From contig NC_092801.1 of the NCBI RefSeq assembly GCF_918797505.1, positions 29,418,477-29,482,476 on the forward strand: DNA of 64,000 bases. The letters are read 5' to 3'. The stretch is from Bemisia tabaci (taxonomy: Eukaryota; Arthropoda; Insecta; Hemiptera; Aleyrodidae). Shown here one piece after another: positions 26,101 to 38,100 of this stretch (position 1 is the stretch's first letter; the number at the start of each line of letters is the position of its first letter). Position numbers and translations under genes: made by a program. The notes under the pieces were generated by a model. That model saw only the letters and a list, made by a program, of their open reading frames with translations, had not been told where the DNA came from and made no database searches.

Positions 26101-29100
26101 TTTTTTACTTTTGTAAAAATTGCTTAGCTCAACGACACTTGGATATTGAAAAAATACCTGTTTCAAATATTTGAGCAGAATAGGGCCGGCAGGTTGAATG
26201 TACCTCGAGTGGTAGGCAATGTTTGCGACGTTTACAGCTTTGGCAAAAATTCCTTTTGCTTTCAACTGCTTGACAAATGCTTCAACGTCCTCAGCAGGGC
26301 CGGAAAGAGTACAGCTGGAGGCTGAATTTCTGCAAGCGACGTCAATTGTCGGCGGTAGTATCTTGACTATATCGTGGTAACCAATGCCTATTCATAGATG
26401 AATCGAGATTTCAAAATGGACACACTTATAAGTGTTTAAGAAAATATTCAAAAGGGTGCGCGTACAACCATGCGTTTTGAAAAGGTATATCCAAAAGTTA
26501 CGCTAATCTTGAGTACCTTCATGCCCTGAGTACATTTATGGACGAAGAGTGACCCATTTTTGATAATATAATCTATTGGACCGCGTTCAACAGAAAGGAA
26601 CCAAGCCACATCAGCTATTGCCAAATTTAACTGGGCGATTAAATTTTTTATAAGAGAACGTTTGTGCGGATTCCCTCGAAAATTGTAAGGAATTTGCTTC
26701 GCTTTATGGAGAAAATTCACTGAAATTTGCACGAAAATCCGCACAACCGTTTTCATGCAAAAAGTTAGACCGCCCGATTGAATTTGGCAATGACTGATGT
26801 GGCTTGGTTCCTTTCCGTTTATCGTGGTCCAGTTGTTGGCTTCATGAGTCCAAAAAACGAATTACCATTGTTGGAAAGTAAATGGCTGAATGTTGTTTCG
26901 TTTTCTTGTAGGATGCAGGTGGTAGACGGTTTTTATACTATGAATTTTCCTCATCTTATACTTCATTGTGCCTACTCAGTTCAAATTTTAAGCTACACAC
27001 TGAAAATAAAAAATAGAAAGTTTTTTTAAAAAAACGAAGTGTCCATTTACTATGACTTGACGTCAGTGGAGCGGCTAAGTTGATGACCCCCAAAAAGTGA
27101 AAATGTATCCTTCTCATAATAAACCACCGCTTTTATTCTAAATTCTAAGACTCTTCAATCTTCATGCACAAAGAGTAAAACTTCGTTTCTATGTAAATCG
27201 AAGGACTGTTTAAGCCATGCACCTCAAATTTTCAAGTTAAGTTCTTGATAGTATTTGCGGGAGAATTGTTTAAAAACATTATCCCCAGGTACAAACGTTT
27301 TTCTGGTATGATACATTGTTTCTAAAAAATATAAAATGACGCCTACGGCGTTTTTGCGTTGCACGGCAGTGTACCTATACTCCTCTTCTCTAAATGTATT
27401 CCACACTTACCAATTGCAGCCATCATACCCTTGATGAGAGTGGCTTCTAGCGAGGCTTTACCACGGAGGAATGCACTGAGAATAGTTTGTTCGAGGGTCA
27501 AACAATTGTCTGCGTAGGCACAGCCCAACTCCCCAACAGAGTGGCCGATCATTCCATTCGGCTCCAATTTCAATACACGCATAACATCGATCAACCCAAT
27601 CTGCGACAAAAGCAAATACCATGAGGCACGCCGAAAGAATCGGAGATAATTACATGCGTTGGTAATTGGAGTGTAGCCGAATGCTAGAAATAATGTAAAA
27701 TTTTCTTGTGTAGACAGTATATGTATGTTAATGTATTAAGAGTGTTTTGATCTAATAGCTTGTTATCAATTGTTACCATCAATGAAATCTGTTACCTTGT
27801 TTGAAATTAAATTATGGCCTTTGTGATATCGATTTTGTGACCCTGACGATGAAGCGATTGCTTCGAAAAGCTTCGGTCTAAGTTTGTCAATAAAGTGTAA
27901 GTTTTTTTAAAGACAATTTTACCTTATTTCTAGCACTCGGCTACACTCGCCAAATACCAATATATTCAGTGCTACTACCTTTCAGACATTGTATTACAAT
28001 GTTCGCTGATTTTGAATTACATGCAATCCATCTAACAGGTATATGGGGCATGTTGCAAACTTCAGCTAGAGCGGAAAAAGTACATGTTCCCTGTCGAAAA
28101 TACATATACAAGTTTATAAACAAAGTGGAGAAATAGTACTGGGTCCACACCAATTCGCGGGGCAAACTGAGCGAAGAAATTCCAAAAACTGCAAGAATTG
28201 GAGTTTAATTTTGACTCTAATTTTAATTTTTGGAATTTCTTGGCTTTGTTTTCCCCGCGGAATGGTGTGGACCCATATTGTTACATAAAGTTCGGGCCAT
28301 TTCTTAGTTTGTTTGTTTGTATTTTTCATTTATAAACGAATGTATGCGCGAATTGCGCGTTAAATGATGAGTTTCTGACCGTTTTGATGTGTCTATCGTC
28401 ATTTTTGTGCGACTTTACACCTTGTAAATCGATTTAATTGGCTGTACTCATTGTGTCCAACATACTCAATACTCATTGATCTATATCAGCTCTGAAGTTG
28501 CATATTTCAATTCTATTCCTGGCACAGCCAACGTATACTAAGCATTTTGCGTATCTGACGCAAAACTAAATAGCTGATCATCATAAATCATCATCTGGCT
28601 GATCATCTGACTGACTATCTTAGGAACTATCTTAATTCAGACGAATTTTATCGAAGTAATCTAACCTGGATGGCTGTTATTCCGACGAAACAATTTAGAA
28701 TGTTATCGAAGATGGCCTCATCCGGTGTAGTTATAATGTGGAGAAGGTCAACTCCGTGTGGTTTCAAGACTTGGTCACACCTTTCTATAGCCGCTCGGAA
28801 AACAGGGATGTGGAGAAGCTGCGATCCCATGCCAGCCCACTGAGATCCCATCCCTGAGAAAACGTACCAAAGAGGCCTGTCATGTATATCAACTGTCTGA
28901 AAACAATTGAAAGACTTACAAACTCTATTCTAAGTACGCGGCAGGTAAAGTTGAGGGTACAGTTTATTTTCTTTTTTTTTTTAAAGAAAAAAAAATTATA
29001 AAAATATTGCTTCAGTAGACAAGGTACGAATGATGTATCATTCTAAATCAAAATATCACGTAGAAACCGATTCAGAAATAATTACTGAAATCAACTCCTA

Positions 29101-32100
29101 AGTGAGGTATTAAAATAATTAGTTTCAATTTAAGTAATTTTGATTTCTTCACTCACGAGAAAAACAATGGTCTACTTGAATCAAATTGAACATTGCAACA
29201 GTTTTGCCAGGCCTCTTAATCGAACAATGTTCCTCCCCGCATTGTGTTGTTCAACGTGTTAACAACTTGTTTAAAAGAAAGTCTTCGATTCCGTAATATT
29301 TGATTCTTATTGGTCTGCTTGCCTTCTGGCATGGAACTTCCCGCAATGACCGAAACAAAACCAACGAAACTGAGCGTTTTGTTAATTGTGCAGGGTGATT
29401 TGTGATGGAATATCATACCCTCTTCATTTATCTCTGGTGTGATATTAAAGACAGTGTGGGATACATTTTGACTGACAGGCTGGAACTCTCTAGGCAATAC
29501 TTGCTAGATTTTCTCTTGCATACAGCAAGCTTCATATTTCTGCTCCGTAGGTGATCTAGAACTAGAAATCTCTGTCCGTTAACGACACGTTGAGACAGAG
29601 GCGTTTAAACTTCGTGCAGCTTGTCACAGAGCTGTTTTTTTTTTTGATCAATTTGTGTCTACTTAGAATATTAATGAGAACTTCCGTTCTTTCCTGATAA
29701 AGTGTACGCGGGTGAGATGTTTGAAAGTATATTTTCGAGCAAATTAGCAATTCAAATTATAGATTGTTGAAAAGCATTTCGAACCGCTGCATATACCCAT
29801 CCATAGAATCTTCTCTAAACAACCAGTGAAATGCGTATCGTTCTGAGGATTTGATTTTTGCTCATCTTCTGACTTGTTTCAATTAGACATAATCCTCACT
29901 TAGGTTGTGGTAAGAAAGCTTTGATCCAAGCAAGCAAAGCTCTAGGGGAGAAATTTTAGGCAAGTAGAATATAAATGAATCAAATGATAAGGAATGAATA
30001 TTAGATTATGTAACATTGTGTGCCGGAAAAACTACCACAGAGGCAATATATTTCAGATATTCCTCACTAAAAATCTAAGGAAGGTAACTGAGTGGGGTTT
30101 AAGTTAATTTCGAAGATCCACGCTATTTTTCGCCGGAAGATGACTGGCGAGTTACTCGGTGGCGTGGCGTGCTTTGCGATACATCGATTGATCTGCCATT
30201 TAAAGCTATGGAAAAGGATCGATAAACAGGGTGTTTAACGAACACCTTATAATAATCGATTCTTTGTCATAGCCTCGAATGAGGAAATATCGATAATTGA
30301 TCATTCCTGCCTCGCCACAAGAATTACTTTGATGAATGTTGAAATGAGCAGTTTGTCAGGAACGTTTTCTCCCTTGACATTAGGTCATATTATCCAAAGC
30401 CATACTGCTCATAATCATTTTGAGTTGGTTGCGTCAATCTCCATTGACTAGAATATGTACAGGAAAAACCACAGCGTACCTGTATTTTATGTGGTATCTG
30501 CGTCGCCTCTGGATTGACGATTGTATACCCTCTGTGCATATGAAATTTTATCCCTTTGCTAAAGACATCGTTTGATAGTGCAGCAAATTCTGGGGTGATC
30601 TTCACAGTCTTTACTTTTCTGAGAATTTGATCTATGCCTTCTTCTGTTCGTGATGATAGAAGCAGAATTTGCGGAAACTTCTCGCTTATTTTCATCTTGG
30701 AAGTTTTCCTGGAAATTCAATTTTTTTATAGTTTAAATAAATGTTAACTGAGGCTTGTGGATAAAAAGTTTAAACCTATGAAGGTGTAATGGAATGTAAT
30801 GGTTTAGGCTAGTATAGTTCTAGATTTTAATGTTTGGGTATGCAACATTTTTTTGACTTCGTAGTTGGTGTCTAAGGAACATTTCCAGGAAGAGAGGGTG
30901 CAGGGGCGGGGGTACATTTTTTTTACATTTTACCTATTCAAGGAGGCAATTTTGATGCAAAAAACTACTTTTATTTCAAACACGATGACTTTATTTTTGA
31001 AAAAATAACATTGTCATCCAGTGTTTAAAATTTCTAGGAGCTCATTAATATATATATTGTGATGTAGGTACCTGCAGATTCTACCAAAGTATTGAGTAAA
31101 AATACTGCTGAAAAAATAGCTTTTTTTTGACGATTTTCAGAAATAAAATAACTAATTGACTACACCCAATAAACTGATAAAAACAACTAACCTTGGATTT
31201 CCTTGAAGAATGATGTGTCCAAAACCACCCCACAAAGAAATTCCGTTCACCCCCATTAAGTTACCATCACATGGTGTTGCGCTTGTGACAACCTACGATA
31301 AAGAGCACGTAGTCAGTACGCATGAGTAAAATTGAAACTGCTAGCTAAATACCTAATTTTCAGCATATTTAAAAACCCACAAAAAAAACAAAAACAAAAA
31401 AAAACACTTGTAAATGGTGAAGTTTTTGAAGCGAGAATCTCAAGAAAACGCAAATTTTTTACGCATATTGTGAAGTTCATAGTGCATTTTAAACTTTGCC
31501 AATGCGCTTATAGTGATTTTCGAGACATTTACTGATAGAAACAACTGTTATTTTTGCTCCATCAAAAGTTTGCAACCGGTCCTTATTGACGCAACATAAC
31601 TTCCTCGCATATCCACAACAATGATATGGTCTCTTTTCCGCTGACTCAGATATTTTAACGCAGAGGAGAATAGGTTGATTGGGCGAAACAAGTTGTGCAA
31701 TTTTTGTGACTTCCAACTAGGTAACATTGCGTATCCAAAAATTGAAGGGGAATCTCTTTCCGGCTGCCCGAGAGACTTTGACGCAGGAGTAAAAAAGTTG
31801 GATGGTGCAAAACGCGCAATACAACTACTTCGACTTCCAAGTAGGTAAAATTGCAGATCCGCAAAATGACGGAGCACATGGTGTCCTTTATCATCCCAAG
31901 TATTTGGTTTGTTTAATTCAACTTTAAGATAATGTAATCGATTCGGATTATCGAAGATACGAAGTTCGAACAACCAGATAAGCTCTAATAAGTGCGTATT
32001 AGAGAAGCAACGTATAAGAGCTGTGAAAAGAGACCTAACCCAAAAGGGAAAAATTTCCAAAACTTTGAACTCTGCGTGAAAAACGAAATGCGCCTGCAAA

Positions 32101-35100
32101 ACTGTAGGTGTACTTCCATCATCTTTCCACCTCCCCAAGCCATTTACTCTTCGGCTCCCAACTAGCGAATAGTGCTAACTTCCGATAGGCGCTCGCTATT
32201 TGGTGTGAGGCATACGCATAAATGTCGCATTTTGATCGAGACGTGATGAATTTATCATCATCTATTATTCAAGGTCGTAAGTTACGCAATTTTTCCACTG
32301 TTTACGCCGATCGCGAACGACCGCTTCATTGTGGGCTCATGAATATTTTGCAGCCCTTATTTAGATCTGCGGGAAGCATCAGCGATTGCTTTTGATACCC
32401 TTTTAAATGATAATGCATGCCAGAGAGGTGGGAAAGAAAGAATGTCCGTTGACTTCCACCTTTAGTTCGAAAAGGTCTGACTAAATTGAATTTCTTGACA
32501 CATGACCTTGACAAAACTACATTAAACAGTGATAGGGCGCGAAAAAGAAACAATATTTTATAATGACTTTGAAATTAAGCAATGTTGCAATGTGGTAAGC
32601 ATTGTTGTTGGCGTTGTATCTATACAAACATGTTTAACTTAAGTGGTGTTGCCTTTGAAAATATTTAACCTTAAACACCCCGAAATACCCTCCTGGCATT
32701 TTTTCATACCCTCGAGATCGGGTCTCATTAATATGACAACAAAATTTAGTATTTCTAAGAGCAATCTATGTCGCAAATGTAGCAGAACTTATTCAGCCCT
32801 CTTTATGAGTTTGTTTTTGATGCATTTGAGAATCGCAAAGGAAGGGCCTCTTTCACAATGGAGCAGACGTGAAGAATACATTCTTTTGACTTACCTGTAC
32901 ATCGTTTGATTGCGCAAGTTCTGGTATGGGTGAAGTGTGGTTGATAGTAGGTGGGACTTTACATTTGTTGAGGGCAAAGATAGTTTTGACCACACTGGCA
33001 GCAGGTGCGGCTGTGTCGAGATGTCCTATGTTCGATTTACAGGATCCAATTAGAAGTTTACTTGATCGCGAACGATCCTTGCAGAAAAAGTCGATTATTG
33101 CCTCGACTTCCTTCCCATCTCGGTCCTGTATAAATTTAATCCAAGACTCATAAAAAACTGAATAAGGCTGAAAAGGCACCTTTACTGTAGTTTAGAGGGG
33201 GAAGCGAATCAATGAAGTTTAAATAATCAGTTCATTATAAGTTTTTTAATAATCAATTTTCCTAAAAGATTAACCATACTTACTTATGGACAAAGAATCG
33301 CTGAATTTCCTCTCTTTCTTGGATTTATACTTAAATGAGTATTAGTCAATTATTTTTTATATTTTGTTTCAAAAGTCTTAGTTCAATTAATAATCTTGGT
33401 TTCTTTGTTATCGATTTATTTCTATGTACAAATGTTTTTTTCTTAAATAGGCTTAGACAAAGGGAATATAGCTTAACATTTTTTTCTGATATATGTTTTC
33501 CCATCAACGCTCTCAGGCAAATATTTTATTCATTGGTTTCCTTTTTCATTCATTCATATTTTTGCTCATTTGTTTTTTCTCCAAAAATAAAAGTCTGCAA
33601 AAGAATGTTGGAGCGCTCCTATTGAATCTGGACTTCCAAAAAAGTAAGTCCAAAAATATGCGAGTCGTGACATTATTTTGCTGTTAATTATGTCTATTGA
33701 AGCATCGGTTTTTGAAATGCTGAAATTTTGCGTGATGAATTCGGAAAATAATTGAATAATCTGACAATGTATGTAATATCAGGTCTGGTAATTGGAAAAG
33801 ATATATATATAAAATGAAATAGAATAAGATAAACTAGGCGTATTTATGCTAAAAGGACCTATGTACAAGTGAGAAGATGGGGTGTGCTCGTGGAAGCTGC
33901 ATAAGAAACAATGTAAAAGTGGATTTAATTCCTTTTGAGAAAATGGAAAAGCGAGATTTGACATTAAATCAAAAGGATCTGAGCGCAAACTCGTGAGCCG
34001 TGGGCATGTGACAAAAGCGTTGTGGACAGGGCTTATGAGTTAAAGAGTCCCGCCACCGATCTCCGATCTCCTGATCTCGATCGTTGCCGCTGACGTCACT
34101 GGCGCTTTATATTTCCCATTCATTCTTATGGCCCGAGCACTAACGAGCACACCCCATCTTTTTACTTACACATAGTTCCATTCAGCATAACTACGTCCGA
34201 CTCACTTGAAGACCAGAGCCATCCGCTTCGATGTACTCAATATGGGCAGGATTGATATTGTGTTTTCTGTAAAGGTTTTCCAATACGTCCATCGCATTTT
34301 TTTTGTCAAACGTGAGCGCGTTGGCTCGCTCGACTTTAAAGTATCTGTAATCACTCGCGATTACTGTGGCCCAATTTCTTCGAGCGTCTCGTTCTCGCTG
34401 TAAGAAGAACGCGACGCAACCGTCACCTCTCGCATAACCTTGCCCTAAAACCAAAGATATCCCACCTTTGAGTGCACCATAAACCAACGGTACTCAAACA
34501 AAAATATACACATTTAGTGCCCCAACAACACTGAAAAAAATTCTGGGCGTTTTTACCAAGGTCCGTTGGTACCTTTACCATCTCACTTTTTTTACCAATT
34601 ATTGGTAATTTTACCAAGACAGACTGGTAAGCTTGCCTAAAAACCAGTATTTTTACTGTTTTTCTAGGTAAGAATACCTTTTTTATTGGTAATCCATTCC
34701 CGGTAATTTTGCCATTTTATCTCGGCAATTCTGCCACATCAGTCGATAAAAAATTTTGGCGTTTTTACCAAGGTCCAGTAAAATTACCTAGAAAGTTCAA
34801 TAATTTTACCGAGATTTCTCGGTAAAATTACCAATTCCATAAATGGTGATTTCACCAAGAAAAAACTGGGATCAAATAGAACCCTGAATTCTTGGTAATT
34901 TTACCCTTTTCTTAGTAAATACACCGAGATTTTTCCTCAGTGAACGTGCCCCAACAAAACAATCTGCACTGAAAAAAAAAACTCCGGCCGTGGGAGCCGC
35001 AATAACGGGCTATATAGACATACCGTCCGTTCCGGGCTCAAAGGCCGAAAGTTCCGGCAGGTGGGGGCGTAGCTTCAATTGCTCCGGGTTCAGAGGCCAA

Positions 35101-38100
35101 AGCTACGGCTCCAGCAGCCGGAATTTTCGGCCTTTGAGCCCGGGACGGACGGTATTTTCATATAGCCCGTAATTGCGGCTCCCACGGCAGTTTTTTTTTT
35201 TCAGTGTATGATTACTTATTTGTGTGGCAAATCTTCAAATTGTTGCCGCAGCATTCATTTTTAGAATTCCACTTCACAATAAGACAATTGGCTATAAGGC
35301 CATAAGGCAGGATCTCGAAAATGCTGAAAAATGGCGCCAGCTCTCCCATTTACATTATGACTCTATGTACTTTATGCACGTTACGTGCATGCGCCTTATT
35401 TTAAATTTTCCGTAGAAAGTGCCTGATGAATTAGCAATGGAAAAGGAACGTGTGAACTTAACTCTAATCAAATAGAATGCAATTTATATAAATGACGTCA
35501 TTGGTGTTTTTGTAACTCAACTAAGTTTAACTTAATACTTATTTCTTTTTCAAGAGTTATTTTCCAAACTTCCTATTGCGTAGATCATTCTCCATGCAAA
35601 ATTTGGGGGAAAAAACCATATGTAACGGAATACCTTGGTTGGTCACTTTACTTAGTGTTTGCCATTTGTGAAAGAGTACTGCGCTGCCATTGTTGAGGAA
35701 AATTTTGTATGAACATTTGAATTTCGCCAAATTGTCTCGTCCATGAAATATTAATATTGGGGAAAAAATGACTTATTTCCCTTAAAATTTCAGGTACTTT
35801 AGATTAAACTTCAAACAAAACTATCCGAAAAGCTCAATTTTTTTGTAATTTTTCCAAGAAATTAGTATGTAATCAAATGATAGATTTAAACGATCATACT
35901 GTGTTTTTTTGTAGCGCCGTAAAACATTTGATGGGGTCATTAGGGCAAACCAATTTGTAAAGCAATCAAGTGTAAACAATTTTGGAAACAACTTTGAGAA
36001 GGATACTTTTGCTAGTTACCATTCGTGTCAAATGGGCGGCATTTCCCATCCGGAGATGTCATGCCGAGATCGGAGAAACACACCAACAATTGTTGAGTCA
36101 TGATATAGTTGGAGCAAACAATGACCGCTGCATCGATTGACCCTCTCTCGAGCTGCTCTCTGGCATTTTCCAGAAGGAAGAACAAAGCTGCCCATCCGCC
36201 CGTATAACTCAAACTGGGACCTGGTTTCAAGGAAGAGGGATACATTAAGAGGCGTATTCATCGTCGTAATCAGGGACAAGTTCTGTAAGACCCTGGACTC
36301 CCGCAGGAGCCAATGCTAGAATCCGTGAGTAGTTGTAATAGCGATCATTTTCCCGTCTATGACTCTTGGATTCGAAGATTCACGGCGGTCGGTTCAAACA
36401 AATTTTCGAGGATCCCTAAAAAGGAAGTGTTATATCTCCGCGGAGACAATTTTTCGTGAAATTTTAACGTGCGCATCGTTCTTCTCGTGCCGAAAACTGT
36501 AAGATTCGACTATTTGCAGGCAAATCCCTCCCGAGCTTAACTGACTCATAGTACGGCGTCTTACAGAACTCGCCCCTGTCGTAACTTCATTAACTGCTTT
36601 TCTTTAGAGGCCTCATAGGCAGCATTACATAGGTCAATAACAAGTATACTTTGAAGGTAACTCAGCTACCTGACGGAGCTCAGGCTATTTGGAGGGGAGA
36701 GGGGTCGGCTCCAACCCCCCCCCCCATTTTTACTTTTTTTTTAGAACCGTCGATTTTCCAATTTGAGCACTTAATCTGAGAAAAGGTAAGACTGCACTGA
36801 AAATTAAGTAAAATTTAAAACAAAATTGAACCTATCAAAATCTCGAAATCGACGGTTCTAAACAAAACTTCTTTCTTCTGCAGTAGTTAAGGGGTGGGGC
36901 GGGCGGCGGGCGGCGCCGCCCCCCAAATAGCCCAGGCTACGCTCAGAGTGATTTTAGCCCCCTTCCGCGGCTGTCTTCCTTGCGGGAGGGGCGGCCAATT
37001 TCACTCGAGGCGGAAGTAAGCACCTTTTTGAAGATATCTCAGCTACTTGACGGAGCCCAGGCTATTTGGGGGGCGGCACCCTCCCCCGTTCCCCGCCCCC
37101 TCCTTCCCCCCTTTTTTGCTCACTCTGTATTTTAAAATTATCTACCGACTCAGATGAAAGCAACATCGCATGCTACACTTTATCGACCATGCATACAGCT
37201 GCATGTGATACCGCAGTGCCATACTGCGGAACTGTGTGAAAGCTATTGTCAAAGCATTTGAATTCCAACAAAAAAGACCCGTTTAAAATGAAAATTACCG
37301 TTCAGATTTAAAGAAAAAGAGAGTCGATTCGCACTCATGGTCCGAGCTATCCCAATGAAAACTTTACTGGATCGAACGTAAGCAAAACTGGATTCCATCT
37401 CGCTGACGTCGTATGATGTGAACACTGCGGTGTTACTCCCGGCCAGTGATCTCGGGCAAACTCCTGAAAATGAATAAATAAATTAAAATACCTTAAGCGA
37501 GGCCTTTCTCCGATGCGATTATCGGTGACTATTAAAGCCGTTAAAATCATGGCGTATCCACTCCAGCCTAGCCACCCTGGTAAAAATAAGCCATACAAAT
37601 TACCTATAGCCCGGTCATAGGAAAAATCCTATGGTAAATTGAAACATGGCCTTTTGGCGATAGGAATTTTCTATAGCCGGCGATTGAGAATTCCTATGGC
37701 TGGCTGTAGGAATTCTCAATCGCCGGCTATAGAAAATTTAGGGGTTCGCAGCTAGGGGATGGTGGAAAAGGGTTAATTGTGGAAATAAATTTTGAAACCA
37801 TGAAAAATAAGAATAATGAAACTACTGGGATGTAATTTACCCGATTTTGAAGATTAGAAATTTTTACCTACCTTAGGGATTGAACCCGGGACCTGCCTAA
37901 CACAAACCGAAGACCCTAACCATTAAGCTATACCAGATGCTGCCTTTATGTGACGCAAAACCGATATTTAACGTCGATTGGAACGGGAAACTAGGATATT
38001 TTCAATCTGCCTGGATTTGTCCGTGTATTTATTTTACTTTTTACTTTACTATATTTTTTAAATTTATTTTATCGTTTTACTTGATTTATTTCCTTGCTGA

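Larger units (their letters stand above)
34445..36019. other. Gene A intron 4: two MITEs
   Basis: Elements at 34527-34945 and 34963-35212; 35213-36019 shows nothing recognised. Confidence 0.6.

Noticed and set aside
31548..32138. 196-codon open frame on the minus strand
   Set aside because: It covers a diverged direct duplication in an intron, has no recognisable domain and no fitting splice sites.
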